Source of the DNA: Rhodamnia argentea
Lineage: Eukaryota > Streptophyta > Magnoliopsida > Myrtales > Myrtaceae
Reading direction: 5' to 3'
Assembly: GCF_020921035.1 (NCBI RefSeq)
Contig: NC_063152.1
Location: 34,578,494 to 34,642,493, forward strand
Length of the DNA stretch: 64,000 bases
Part shown: positions 1-12,460 of the stretch, in pieces
Layout: each line of letters starts with the position of its first letter
Numbering within the stretch: the first letter of the stretch is position 1
The notes under the pieces: generated by a model
Seen by the model: only the letters and a program-made list of their open reading frames with translations
Told to the model about the DNA's origin: nothing
The model's database searches: none
Translations under genes and position numbers: made by a program

Positions 1-1
1 G

Positions 2-154
2 ACGCCAAACCTAGGCGTGCACCGCCTTTTAGAAAAGGCATTGCTACTAGATAGGGACTTCTGGTGTATGCTCATCATTGATGATGATGTGAGATTCGGT
101 GATCGGCCGCCGGTTGTGCTTGAATACAATATCAGATCCGTCCTTAAAGAATAA
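2..154 (+). CDS. Possible C-terminal end of a truncated gene (partial)
   Basis: Frame 2 is open from the window edge for 50 codons and stops at TAA 152-154. The peptide has a non-repetitive, protein-like composition, with an acidic cluster (IIDDDVRFGD) and the ending LEYNIRSVLKE. An AATAAA-type signal follows about 105 bases later (near 258-263), which fits a 3' UTR. I do not recognise the family, and nothing upstream is visible to confirm the frame. It could also be a remnant of a mobile element, because the next kilobase is repeat-like. Confidence is low. Confidence 0.3.
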   Translation, partial: TPNLGVHRLLEKALLLDRDFWCMLIIDDDVRFGDRPPVVLEYNIRSVLKE

Positions 155-1500
155 GCGAGTTTCTACAAGCTGGACCGAGTTAATTTACTTTTCGGATTTA
201 CTTGCTTTGTGAAATTTTCATTTTTATTTTGAAGTGATATATGTCTTTTTAATATTAAATAAAGATTTTTCTTTCAACCAAAAGAGAAACTAAACCATCA
301 ATTCATCAATCGATAAGCAAAAATAATCAACAACCAACCATAGATTACACGATTAAATTCACCACAAAACAAGTACAGAAAGGCCAATGTTAGTCTCCTA
401 TCAATCCTTGCCGACATCCGAGCCTCGAACTTCCATCCAAGCCTCTCCAAAGCTTTCGGCCTATGTCCTCATTAACTCAATCCTCAATTCTTGTCGATTC
501 GACGGCACTCAAAGCGATCCAATCCTTAAATCCAGCCTACCCAAGGTCTCAAGATATTAGACTATTGCTTAGATCCAACATGCAAAACTACAAACGCCAC
601 AAAACCACCCTTCACACCCATGGCCGAACCATCCTAGGGACTCAATCCTCAATTCACGTCGACCCATGAACACTTTAAATGATCAGCTCATACTTTCAAG
701 TTATCCAAGACCCAAGGATACTAAATTGAGCAACCAACCGGACATGCAACTTCATCCTCCCCTCCCCTCCATGCAAGCACGACTTTCTATCGGCACACTC
801 AAGCCCACAATCAGCAATCCACGCTAATCGAATGATCAATGGGAAATTTAGTCACAAGGGTAAGAAGTCTTCTTGCCTTAGGTTCGTGCACGATAAAACG
901 GGGATTAATTCGCTGCTCGAATGAGCTCAAACCGCCCTTCCTTCCTCCTTAGCGCCGCAGCCACCAAGAGGAGCAAGCGAGCGGGCGTCGAGCAGCTTCA
1001 AGGGCTGGATTACGAGGCTAGAAGGGCTCGAGGATCATTGGCGTCAAGCCATGGAATCACTGGCGCAAGGCAATAGCGAGATGGAGCTTGGGCGAGCGAT
1101 CACCAAAAGAGAGAAGGGAGAGAGAATGAGAGGTGAGAACTTTGGGGTGGTCTTCAAATGAGAGGAGAGAGAGTGAGATTGCCCTTTTTATAGAGGGCTT
1201 GAGTCGGTGGCCGGTTCTTGGGGTTCGCGCTTGAATTGCAAATCACATTTCGCGCCAAACCGTTTTACTCAAACTAAAATAATTAATCAATCACAAACGA
1301 TCCATATAACATTATTGTATCCGATTATATTATTAAACCAATCTAATCAACGGCACAAAATAATTAAAGCCCAAAGCCACTTTCACTATTATTCCAAGCC
1401 TTACTATCTCTATCCCGCTCATAAACTTAATCTGGCGAAAATTCAGGTCATCAAACTTGCTTTGTAATTGCCAGCTCAATCGTATTGCTCGGATCCGGCC
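155..1500. other. Gene-free stretch, possibly LTR-derived, minus orientation
   Basis: No convincing gene. Read on the minus strand, a TATA box (TATAAAAAGG, within 1181-1195) is followed by a CT-rich leader-like stretch (about 1085-1170). This arrangement is common in LTR promoters. Short open frames at 463-669 and 1207-1467 have no recognisable domain. No paired LTR end or target duplication could be defined, so the LTR reading is an inference. Confidence 0.25.
1184..1194 (-). promoter_or_regulatory. TATA box-like element on the minus strand
   Basis: The plus-strand text around 1181-1195 reads as CTCTATAAAAAGGGC on the minus strand, a strong match to plant TATA boxes. A CT-rich stretch lies just downstream on the same strand, where a start site would be expected. 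No gene can be linked to it. A retrotransposon LTR promoter is the likeliest source. Confidence 0.3.
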
Positions 1501-1879
1501 GGCGAGCTCAAAATATAAAGGCCTTTCGTGCCTTCCAAATTGACCATAAGATGCCAGTAATTTCCTCGTGTGACAACTGGTGTGTGCTCAATTCAAAGCA
1601 TTTCATGATCCAATTGTCCAAAGACCAAACGAGTGATAGGTATGTCTAAAAATTACTACTTTAATCTCTCATCTCCCCAAATCTCTACTGTCCAAGGGCA
1701 AAGTGGGAGTGTGTGCTCAATCGTCTCTGGCGCTTGGCTACATAACGGGAACAAAGGATTGTTGTGATTAGTGGTTCTACGATTTTCGCCGTGATCGAAT
1801 CTGCTGCAACGGCTGAAGCCCTAACTTTCCTAAACTGCCTCCATTTGTCGAGGAGAGATGCGAGGGTAAAGGTACCGAG

Positions 1880-2249
1880 AATGTCCTAAATCTATTGCAT
1901 TAGTATCGGTTCGGTCCTAAAACTTTCAATTGGATCAATTTAATCATAAACCTTTTTGCATTGGTATCATTTAAAGTCATCTAATCAATTTTGATCGAAA
2001 ATCGATGACATAAGCACCAATCACGCCACGTAAAACGACCGTTGCTAACGTAGACATTTTTTAATATTTTTTATGTTCATAACAACTGTCACACGCGACA
2101 CCACCGACATCCACATTAACGGATTTCGATCAAAATTACAGGATAAACTGAATTAGTATTAATGCAATAAAATTTTAAACTAATTTATTTAAATAAAAAT
2201 TTAGAATTAAATTAATATCAATATAATAAGTTTATGACATTTTTTGTAC
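1880..2249. mobile_element. MITE-like element with imperfect inverted ends
   Basis: The left end (a GTCCTAAA motif followed by GTATCGGTTCGGTCCTAAAAC) and the reverse complement of the right end (GTCATAAAC, GATATTAATTTAATTC) are related. The AT-rich interior has no coding capacity. This is the common plant 'rest-of-formula' foldback type containing 'tttagtcctaaa' motifs. Related fragments occur near 13838, 16975 and 18062. The target duplication is not clear. Confidence 0.45.
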
Positions 2250-3000
2250 TTTTCCCACGATGCAAAACGGGGGTTCCGTGGAGTTAAAGTGCAAGTACAA
2301 ACAAATTGTACTTTGTCGGTCGGCTGCATTATGCAAGGTGAACTAAGCACGTGCAATCTCCGGGTCTGGATTGAGGAAAGCAAAGCGAAGCTGGCCCGTC
2401 TGCAATTTGCGAGCCTAAACCATTTTCCGAGAGAGGCGAACAAAGCTAGCAAGCTAGCAGATTGGGTTGCCAAGGCCTAGCGAAAAAACGAACTTCCCCT
2501 TAATTGGTTGTCTCGTCCTCCCCGAAACCTATGTTGGACATTTTAGTTTCTTATGTTAACAAACTTTTGTTCAGTTAAAGAAATTTCAGTATTCCAGATA
2601 AAAAAAAAATACTAACTCTACTGGTAGCCCACTGTAAATAGAAATCAAATTGCAGCCTCACTCTCCACATATTCTGCAATAAAAGGACCATAAACTAGTT
2701 CTGTTGTTTTTTCCCGCTCGTCTAGTTAAACAATGATATTAGCTGGGACAAGAGATATACTCAAAACACATGTCACATCACAAATTCAGGATGATTAGTA
2801 CATCACCAGCAGCATTTTGAATTGCCTTTTCCTTTTACTTCCCCGTCACTACATACATCCCTATATTCCACACAAAAACCAAACGCTTGCTGAGCAACCG
2901 TTTCTCTCTTTTCTGCTAAGTACAATAATCAACAAGATCCTGCAATTACATTAGTAGCAGAATCCTAAATGCCAAGGTGACAAAAAATGGCTTTTCCAAA
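2250..3000. other. Intergenic and 3' flank of the downstream minus-strand gene
   Basis: No gene seen. Two overlapping open frames on opposite strands (2207-2480) mirror each other, so at most one could be real, and neither has a recognisable motif. The right part (about 2600-3000) is expected to hold the 3' UTR of the minus-strand gene that ends at 3001. Confidence 0.4.
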
Positions 3001-6000
3001 CTACCTATGGACATAAATCACAGGAAGGCCCAGCCTTTTTCCATATTGTAAAGCAAGCCAACCAGTAAAAGATACATATGCCACAAACAAACAAACACGC
3101 TTCAATCGGTTTGCACTAACTGTGCAAGGAAGCATCCCGGTTGGACGCACCCAATGCCGAGATTTCATCTGTTGAAAGAGTCGGATAAAACTCATTGATA
3201 TTAAGGAGGTTGAAAAACCAGTAAACACCCCAGCAATTGTTTCCCATTTCCAATATCTAGCTCTGATCTTGCCGGTTACCCAGGATTTGAAAATCTCTGA
3301 GAACCTGATGATGCACAGGCCACATTAAGTACTTTAGAAACCATGATGCAGGAGAAACAACAAAAGATATGTACAGGCTAAATGTAATTCAAGGTTAAAT
3401 TCAAAAGGAAATGGAAATGCAGCATTCGGAAGGTTACATAATGGCGAATATGATCTTTCATGCCAGCAAAAAATCAGACATTGTATTCTAGAAGTTCAAT
3501 AACAACTGATGCGTGAGCAGACAAGACAGTAATCTAAATTGCAATTTGGCTTCAGAAGACGAAGAAATTACAGAATAATCAAATGTAAATGGTACATGGC
3601 AGTGTAGGTTTGCATGATTCTTGAGACTGAGTTCTGTATTAGTGACCTATTACCATGTTGAGATTAGCATGCAACTCAGATGGAAAAACAGTCATTGGTC
3701 ACTTCAGAGAGAGCACAACAGTACACTTCAAAATAGTCGGACAGGCCGGACTCTGACCGCAAGAATGAACTGATTTCAGATATCCCAAGAAAATCATTCA
3801 TACTAATGAAAGACACAGAACCAAACAGAATGAAGTCACGGTAATCCGACCATTATAAACTATATGATTAATGCAGTATTTTAAAAGTCGGATTGGACTT
3901 TCCAGTCCTACTAGTTGGCCAAGGGCAGATATCAGGTCCAGAACACCAAAACCATGAGTGGTTGAAACCAGATTGAACCAGTGTCAACCTGATTCAACTT
4001 AGGCAGCCCCTGCTTGGCAGTTTGCTGGGATACCACACTCCACTTTGTTACCAGAACAGACGAGAGATATAAGTTTCAAGCTATGCACAAGCCCAGGGTA
4101 ATAATGCAAACTGCAATGCTAGACGTCATTCAAACTGATTATCAGTAGATCACGCATACTTGCTTCCAACACTTTCGACCACCAAGCCAAACTCCCATCC
4201 TAACTTAAAATATAACAGAACATCAAAAATGGCAGTACCGAAACCATCTAAATGACCATTAGACAAGCCAGTCAGGGTCTGGTTTTAAAATAGTGTAATC
4301 ATTTTCGGTGCAGAGGAACTGCCTAACCCTTTTGCTGTAACATTCCTACACAAAAAGGAATATAGGCCCAAAAAAGGAAGCAAGTACTCACAATATATAG
4401 TATCTCCTCATCATCTCCATTGCAGATGGATCTTTCGCTTGGCAACTGAAGAAGTCATCGTGATAGATGCTTACTTTAGAACTGCTTGATGTATACCAGC
4501 AGTCATAAGTATTATTTACCTAAAACCAGTGTGAGAATAAGTCATGAAGTTGTCATTCAAAAAACACATACGAAAGGAACCATAGCAATCCCGATGAAAT
4601 GAAACTACTATTCAGGAAGATTGCAAGAACCTACATATAATGGTTTGAATTTAGCTGATAGCACTTTGAAAAGGTGCATGTCTTACCTTAAATTTATCTT
4701 TGGTCAACCAAGCAACACCAAAACCAGGTCTGCAATCAGCAGGAAGGGCCTCGTTTGGGGCCTCTGCAAGTGCTAGTCGAGTCTGACCCGATAAATGATC
4801 CTTATATTCTACCTGCAATTGAGGAAGTTGCAAAACAATAATATCAATTCAGCAGTCCTTAAGTGCGGTAGCTTTCTTTACCTATGACTGCTCTTGCCAT
4901 TCTTTTACCTCGTCTTAGTTAAACCAAGATATTGAGCCCAATAAAAGCGTCTCTAATCTCCATCTATCTATGTATGAAGCACAATCGATTAATGACTACA
5001 ATAAAAGTTCATAAACACGGAAGAAACACATGAATGCACCAATTCCCAGGAATGCCTGATTTGAAAGGAGCATAACAAGGCACTTACTAAAGCTAAGAAG
5101 AGCCAACAATTTGTTATCTGACTCAACTCTAAACTATACAAACCGAAAGTCATACAGTATAAATATAGACTAGCCCGACTTACAGTCATGAACATCAAAA
5201 TGACCAAATTTGAATCAAGTAATTGTTTGAATAAGAAGACTGAAGAAATAGGAAAAAACCAGCAATCTATGTCTGCTGCTTTTACCAATTGTATTAAGTA
5301 TGCATTAGATCAAGCTGACTTGGTTCATTTTCACTATCATAACAAGTCTCTTTCTAGAAGTAAGATTGGTCAAATTAGGCTATAAGTGCCTTCAGAAATA
5401 CTATGGGAAACAGGATTTAACATTAAATGATTCAACAATCCATTCAAGGTAAGAGTTATCAAATCTAAACATAAGGAGGGCATTTGCCAGAGACAGGTTT
5501 AACCTAATCAAACAGATCTTACCACCCCCTTCTCCTCTTCTCACCTTCATCCAAATCATAGAAGTAATTTATTTTTCTTTTTCATTTTCATCTCGAATGG
5601 TTCTTGCAACTTTTATGGCCATCTCAAGCGAAGCAAGAATACTCACGTCAGACGTTTCTAAACACCTTCAAACTTCATTGTATCCAATGTATCAATTAAC
5701 ACACATTAATGCTTTTCAGCTTCACGGTAGCTCATTGAATTCTTACACAGGAATAGTATTTTTGCAGAATGACTACCAGCTGATTCACAAAGTTCCCCTG
5801 TGACTTAAAGAATGACATGGCACTCGTAAATATACTGGCACATGACAAACCAACAATAAGCATAGAGTAGTTTTACTATATTCCTTTATTTGCTCGACTG
5901 AAACTTGTAGCTAAAAGATATAGTAAGAGATTGACTATGAAAATAGGACAAATGACACGACAAATATTTCCTCCGACATGGGTTGACTTAATTTTTCGCA

Positions 6001-7020
6001 ACCCATATAATAACTGATAGTGCTATAAGATTCATTACACACTTAAATGAATGAAAAGATAGCTTATAGCGGTCATGCGCACCATTATCCAATCTAAAAC
6101 TCTGCTTGAAATGGCATAGGCACATGGGATGTTCATGCTCTTGCGCACGCTCGTGCACACAGAGATCAGTAAATCCTAAGTAGTGCTCCATAGCATTATA
6201 GATGCATGTCACATAATGCAGACATTTTGTGAGGCAGCTGTATAGACAATAAGAATTAGGGTAGAGAAAAACATGCAGATAACTATGAAAATTCTGCCGT
6301 TTCAGATGGAACAAGGGGACAGTGGAATCAGCGAAACCGAGCCTCATTGGCCCGAATGGTAACATGGTTAATTAAAACTCACACACTAAAAACCGTATTT
6401 ACTCCTCAAAGGACATAGAATCACCTTAAATACTGAAGCCCAATAGTAATCATAATGGCACCGGAATTTCCTTTTCTCGGACGAACTGAAAACAATCTTG
6501 GCGTTGTAATTCAACAGCCCAAGCTCGCAAACTTTAGACGATCTTATGTCCACACCTGCAAAAAAAATCAAAACTCAGCATATGACACTCAAGTGAATAA
6601 CACGACCTACAATACGAAAATGGAACTCGCTATGTTTCATCTAACGAGTCATCACATCCTACATCTTGTCCATTTCTCATCATTAGCTAGCAGCTGAAGT
6701 AGCAAAAATGACCAAGACGACAACAATCCACAACTTAGCTCAGCCAACTCCAATGATAAAGACCCGAAAGCATAAGCAATAATTCAACCGAACTTACTGC
6801 TGGAGACGATTTTGCACTCGGAAGGTAGGGTCATAGGGCTCGGGATCGAGAAATTACTGACAAGGAGAGCGACGACGCCGATCAAAAACGACGAAGAGAA
6901 GAAGACGACGACCGGGAAGAGAAGAGCGACAAACAATCGGAGCAACACGTAGAGCCTCCCCTTCTCATTCATCGCCTCGCGATCAGGTGGCGAGGCCGCG
7001 TCGCCGCCGGAGGAATCCAT
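3001..7020 (-). CDS. Unrecognised three-helix membrane protein (303 aa, 5 exons)
   Basis: The coding exons on the minus strand are 7020-6798, 6555-6425, 4812-4687, 4519-4392 and 3304-3001. All junctions are GT-AG and join in frame to give 303 residues. I do not recognise the family. A long hydrophobic stretch lies at about residues 23-56. A 170-residue Cys-containing soluble part follows, with an N-N-T sequon near 162-164. Two more hydrophobic segments lie at about 225-246 and 273-290, and the C-terminus is short. The likely topology is one helix, a lumenal or extracellular domain, then a helical pair, in the endomembrane system or plasma membrane. ATG 7020 is the first good start; in-frame codons upstream include only a TTG. 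The N-terminal 20 residues are Ser/Gly/Asp-rich and look cytosolic. Consistent splice phases across five exons argue for a real gene. The function is unknown. Confidence 0.78.
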
Positions 7021-7679
7021 AGCCTCTCGACGCTCACCCCGTACGGTGAGATCAGGACACACAACGAAGAAGCATGGTGAGACCAAGGTCGTCTCTGCGT
7101 CGAACTGAGCGATCCGAAGGAGCGATCGGAGAAATATCCTCCGGTCGCCGAGGAAACCAGGATTTCCGGCGAGGGAGGCGAGGCGGGTCGTCGTTCTCGG
7201 CCTCTCGCGGGGAGGGGAGAGAGAGCAGTAGCAGTGACCCGACGGTGGAGGAAGATATTTTGTCGGGAAAGAAGTGAGTAGTCAACGGTTCATTTGGGCT
7301 TCAGACAGACGCGTTGACTGGGCCTAGAGAAAGGCCGAAAAGAGATGCTACGAACCGCTCCAACTGAATTGGAATTCCGGAACTTAGCGCCGTCTATTTC
7401 GCAAAAAATAAATAATTTAAAATATATATATTCTTAAAAATAATTAATTGTATCCCTTAAAATAGTTACTCAATCAAAATATTTCATTATAGACCACAAT
7501 TTATGACTATAATTTTCCGTGAACGATGAAAATATTATCGATAGATTCATTTTTGTAACAAGAGAAAGGATTTAATAAGATGTTTTCTAAATTATCCATC
7601 TTTCTCGAAACAAAAGAGGCATTTAGCTCCACTCTTCTCATCTGCTCGAATTCGAGAGACTCGAGTAATTGATCGAGGC
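7021..7679. other. 5' flank of the membrane-protein gene and AT-rich spacer
   Basis: About 7021-7290 is GC-rich, and on the minus strand it contains a CT-rich stretch (around 7200-7225). It is the probable leader and core promoter of the minus-strand gene starting at 7020. Overlapping plus- and minus-strand open frames here (7052-7285) are side effects of the GC-rich composition. From 7290 to 7679 the DNA is AT-rich with no visible gene. Confidence 0.4.
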
Positions 7680-9455
7680 GAGATTGAGCTCAATTTTGAT
7701 TTTTCATTGTCGACCCCCATTTTAATTATTTCACAAGTTTTAGCCAAGGTTAGACGAAAATTTACCTACATAAACCAAGCAGAGAGGCAAGTCGAGTTTG
7801 AGATTACTCCAAGTTTAATCGAGTGGACTTCGAGATAGAAATATGTAGGCTAGAAAAAAAAAATCGAGCCCAAGTCAATACCGGAGTTGCATGTGATTGC
7901 TAAAGGGGTATTAATACTGTGGCGCGTTCTCTTTTTTTTTTTTTATCACAAAGGGATCAAAGGAGTCCGGCAGACCTGACTCACACGAGGTTAGCTATAA
8001 TGTATTCCCTGCTCACCTCCAGCCGATTCGGAAGGTTATTCCGATTACATCTGGGCAAGTCAAGTTCGAGTTTTAAGGACTTTTTCCAAATTACTGTTCA
8101 TGGCTTAATTAGTCTGATGACAATGGTATTTTTTTTCTGCAAAAGATAAGGAGATGTCCTTGGCAATATTTTTCGAACAGATGATAATTTGTCCTTGATC
8201 TCGAGGCACCTAATTAGTATCTTCCCAATATTGATTAATGACGTCAGCCCGAGGCTTTTTTTCTATGGGGCTATTATCTCTTTCACAGGCGACGTCGTAT
8301 AGCCCTGGGTGTAAGCTAGAAGAGAAAGTTGTGACTGGGCCTCTTTATCATCATCTCCAATCATAACATTTCGTATGACATAAAAGTCAAACAATTCAAA
8401 AAAAAAATTATGCAAAAAATGGTAATTTCTCTTTCTAGATGAAATTATTGGACCTAGCGGTTCTCCAGGAAATGTCGGAAATAGTCAAAGCTAAGATTTG
8501 TTGCTGTCAAGGTTTTATTGGTGACATAAGGGTAGGCTTTGGACCGCCCCATCTAGACTTTGGAATTGAAGTGTAGTTTCTCCAAAATCATTGATTGTTT
8601 CTCTCCATCATGGGTTTCTAACTTCGAAGTTAAGAAAAATTTTGCAACTTAATTGAGTTTGGTAACGGCCCAATTCCTTTTTGAAAAAGTACCGACTTTA
8701 GATCGAATCTTGATTTCTGCCCAAACTTATTTCACCTCGTAAGAAAACATCGATTTAGGCCGGGTCCTACTTCCGATCTAAATTTCTTTTTGCCTCATAA
8801 ATAAACACCCACTTTATGTGGGTCTTAATTGTTAAAATTTGACGCACAATCCCAGCAAAATAAAAGCGTAAAATAGCAAAAAAGAAAAATTGAGATATGA
8901 GATTTTATCCCGATTCATCCTTAAATTAGGACTACGTACGGCAGAGGATTCCACTATAATTAGCACATCATGCCTCTCGTTACATACCTCAATTACAAAA
9001 ATATATATTTAGCTGTAGCTATGCATGAATCCAAGTTCAAACTATTAACGATAAAAGCTCTCCGGTGTTCACGATATGCTTCTATCTTGAGACCCCTGCC
9101 CGCTCGGCGTGGAGCGGGATCCACGTGCTTTCTTGTCGTGAGGAAGTATGAACTATTCTCCAATATTAATTCCAAGCCGAACATTATTTTTTTTCTATTT
9201 CAATTGATACTCAAATTTTAGCCGGACCTTGATCTCGTCACCATCAAGCTTTTGTCCAATAACGCAATTAAAGATTCAACGTGTCATGTCTCTCTTTCTC
9301 TCTCCCTCCACATGTCATTTCGCGTGATCTTATTTTATTTTTTTTCCTCTATTCTTTCTTTCGAAAAAAAAAAAATTCTCTCGGGGAGAAGCTCGACATC
9401 CGAGCTCGGTGTGTGCAGACAGCTTCAGTTTTCCGTTTATTGGCTCTTAAGACAT
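7680..9455. repeat. Tandem unit 1 of a ~1.77 kb direct repeat
   Basis: This segment runs from a 'gcgagattgagctc' motif to a 'gttttccgtttattgg' motif. It aligns with 9462-11746 along its whole length, with shared landmarks in the same order. They include 'cctacataaacc', 'gcagagaggcaagtcgag', 'gtattccctgctcacctcc', 'gacgtcgtatagcc', a 'ttaattgagtttgg' stretch, and the shared interspersed block at about 8825-9180. It has no coding capacity beyond short chance frames. The copies differ by scattered substitutions and small indels, so the duplication is not recent. It may be a relic of a larger mobile element. Confidence 0.8.
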
Positions 9456-9461
9456 CCGAGA

Positions 9462-11746
9462 CGAGATTGAGCTCGATTTTGATTTTTCCTTGTTGACCTC
9501 CGTTTTAATTATTTCATGGGATTTAGCTAAGGTTAGGCGAAAATTTACCTACATAAACCGAGCAGAGAGGCAAGTCGAGTTTGAGATTACTCCAAGTTTA
9601 ATCGAGTGGACTTTGAGATAGAAATATGTAGGCTAGAAAAAAAAATCGAGCCCAAGTCGATACTGGAGTCGCACATGATTGCTAAAGGGGTATTAATACT
9701 TGCGGCGCGGTTCTCTTTTTTTGTATCACAAAGGGATCAAAGGCGTCCGGCGGACCTGACTCGCGCGAGGTTAGCTATAATGTATTCCCTGCTCACCTCC
9801 GGCCGATTCGGAAGGTTATTCCGATGACATCCGGGCGAGTCAAGTTCGAGTTTTGAGGACTTATTCCATGTTACTTCATGGCTTAATTAGTCCGATGACG
9901 ATGGTAATTTTTTTGCAAAAGATAAGGAGATGTCCTTGGCAATATTTTTGGACAAATGATAATTTGTCGTTAATCTTGAGGCACCTAATTAGTATGTTCC
10001 CAATATTGATTAATGACGTCAGGCCGAGGCTTTTTTCTCCGTGACTATTATCTCTTTCACAGGCGACGTCGTATAGCCTTGGGCGTAAGCTAGAAGAGAA
10101 AGTGGCGGCCCTTTATCATCTCCAATCACAGCATTTCATACGATGTAAAAGTCAAACACATCAAAAAAATTTATGCAAAAAATTGTAATTTCTCTTTCTA
10201 GATGAAATTATTGGATCTGGCAGTTCTCTAAGAAATATCGGATATAGTCAAAGCTAGATTTGTTCCTGTCAAGGTTTTATTGGGGACGTAAGGGTAGGCT
10301 TTGGACCGCCCCATCCAGACTTGGAATTGAAGTTACAATTCTCCAAAACCATTGATTATCTCTCTCCATCATGGGATTCTTAGGTAGAATTTCACTTCGA
10401 AGTTAAGGAAAAAATCTGTAACTTAATTGAGTTTGGCAACGGCCCAATTCTCTTAATAAAGTACCAACTTTAGAATGAGTCTTGATTTCTGCCCAAACCT
10501 ATTTCGCCTCATTACAAAATGTCAATTTAGGTCAGGTCCTAGTTCTGATCTAAATTTCTTTTTGCCATATCCGGATCTAAATTGTTAGGATTCGGCGCAC
10601 AATCACAGCGAAGTAAAATGTAAAATAGCGAGAAACAGAAATTGAGATAAAAGATTTTATCCTAACTCACCCTTAAATTAGGGCTACGTCCAACAGAGGA
10701 TTTCACTGTAATTAGCACCTCGCACCTCTCGTTGCATATCTCAATTATAAGAGAAAAACAGCATATATAGTAGCAGCTATGCATAAGCCCAAACTCAAAC
10801 TACTAATGAAAAAATATGAACTTAAACGATAAAGGGTTAATATCACGGAAAACCCCAAAATTGTATACATATGACAAATTTACCCCAAACTATTTTTTAA
10901 CTACAAAAAACTCAAACTAGTACACTTATAACAAATTTACCCCAAACGGGTACACTTGTGATAAATTTACCCTCCGTTGATTTTCAATAAATTTAACTGT
11001 CAAATTGCTGGGTTGGATGACACGGGCGGTTGACAAGTATACCATTTTGGGGTTTTTGCCCTCTGTTTGTCACAAATTTATCAATTTGAAAATTTTTCAT
11101 GATATTAACTCAATTTAATGTAAGGTAAATTTGTCACAAGTGTATCGGTTTGGGGTATTTAATGTCAAAAGAATTAATTTAGGGTAAATTTGTCATAGAT
11201 ATACTAGTTTAGGGTTTTTGGTGGTCAAATAGTTTGGGATTAAATTTATCACATGTGTACCAGTTTAAAATTTTTCGTGGTAAAAAGAATAATTTAGGCT
11301 AAATTTGTCACAGATATACTAGTTTATGGTTTTTCATGGTAATAACTCAACTATAAAAGCCCTCCGATATCCCGAAGACACTAGCCCCTTGAGACTCCCG
11401 TCCGCTCAGTGTGGACATACTTTCCTGGTGTTGGGGAAGATGAATCACACTCAACATTAATTCTAAGCCGAACATTTTTTTTTCATTTCAATTGATACTC
11501 AAATTTAGCCCGGCCCTAATCTCGTCACCATCAAGCTTTTGTCCGATAATGCAATTAAAGATTCAACGTGTCATGTCTCTCTTTCTCTCTCCATCCACAT
11601 GTCATTTCACGTGGATATTTATGTTTTTCCCTCTATTCTTTCTTTCGAAACAAAAGAATCTCCCGAGGAGAAGCTCGACATCTGGGCTCAGCGTGCACAG
11701 AGAGCTCTCGAGTTTTCGGTTTATTGGGTCTCAAGACTGTGCAAGG
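9462..11746. repeat. Tandem unit 2 of the ~1.77 kb repeat, interrupted by a MITE
   Basis: Second direct copy of the unit at 7680-9455. It is collinear over its whole length, apart from about 0.5 kb at 10834-11349 that is absent from unit 1 and is itself a foldback element. The copy resumes after the insertion with the 'ctccgatatcccgaagac' segment, matching the corresponding part of unit 1, and ends with 'gttttcggtttattggg'. Confidence 0.8.
10834..11349. mobile_element. Foldback MITE, probably Mutator-like, nested in tandem unit 2
   Basis: It starts GGGTTAATATCACGGAAAAC, and its right end is the imperfect inverse (...GGTTTTTCATGGTAATAACTC). Inside, a ~40 bp motif built around 'acaaatttaccccaaac' and 'ggtacacttgtgac' recurs several times in both orientations, giving a long foldback. 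The flanks 'acgataaa' (10826-10833) and 'actataaa' (11350-11357) form a near-perfect short duplication, consistent with the 8-9 bp target duplications of Mutator-like elements. It has no coding capacity. A second copy lies at 34181-34703. Confidence 0.7.
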
Positions 11747-11749
11747 TTT

Positions 11750-12460
11750 ATCCTAAATTTATTTTTGCCTCGTAAACAAACACCAACTTTATGTGGGTCT
11801 TAATTGTTAAAATTTGATGCACAATCACAGCAAAATAAAAGCGTAAAATAGTGAGAGAGAAAAATTGAGGTACGAGATTTTTATCCTAATTCATCTTTAA
11901 ATTAGAGCTACGTACAGCAAAAGATTCCACTATAATTAGCACATCACGCCTCTCGTTACACACCTCAATTACAATATAAAATATATATAGCTGTAGTTAT
12001 GCATGAGCCCGAGCCCAAGCCCAAACTACTATTGATAAAAGCTCTCTGGTGTTCAAGATGCGCTTCTCTCTTGAGACCCTCACTAGCTCAGCGTGAAGAG
12101 GGACTCACGTGCTTTCTTGTCGGCGGGAAGTATGAATTATTCTCCAACATTAATTCCAAGCCGAGCATTTTTTTTTTTTTTTTTTTGCTTTCAATTGATA
12201 CTCGAATTTTAGCTGGACCTTAATCTTGTCGCCATCAAGCTTTTGTCCAATAACGCAATGAAAGATTCGACGTGTCATGTCTCCCTTTCTCTCTCCCTCC
12301 ACCTGTCATTTCGCGTGATCTTATTTGTTTTGTTTTCCTCTGTTCTTTCTTTCGAAACAAAAAAAAAAAATCTCTCGAGGAGAAGCTCGACATCTGAGCT
12401 CGGCGCGCACGGACAGCTTGAGTTTTCCGTTTATTGGGTCTTTAAGACCGTGCGAGGTTT
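11750..12460. repeat. Partial third copy of the ~1.77 kb tandem unit
   Basis: Collinear with the last ~680 bp of unit 1 (8775-9455). It begins at 'ctaaatttatttttgcctcgtaaac' and ends at 'gttttccgtttattgggtc'. It contains the interspersed block (11805-12165) plus the 'catcaagcttttgtcc' and 'cgacgtgtcatgtctc' segments. The unit ends where unique sequence starts, near 12461. Confidence 0.75.

Noticed and set aside
7021..7086. N-terminal extension of the 303-aa membrane protein
   Set aside because: The extended frame starts at a TTG codon. ATG 7020 gives a sensible N-terminus.
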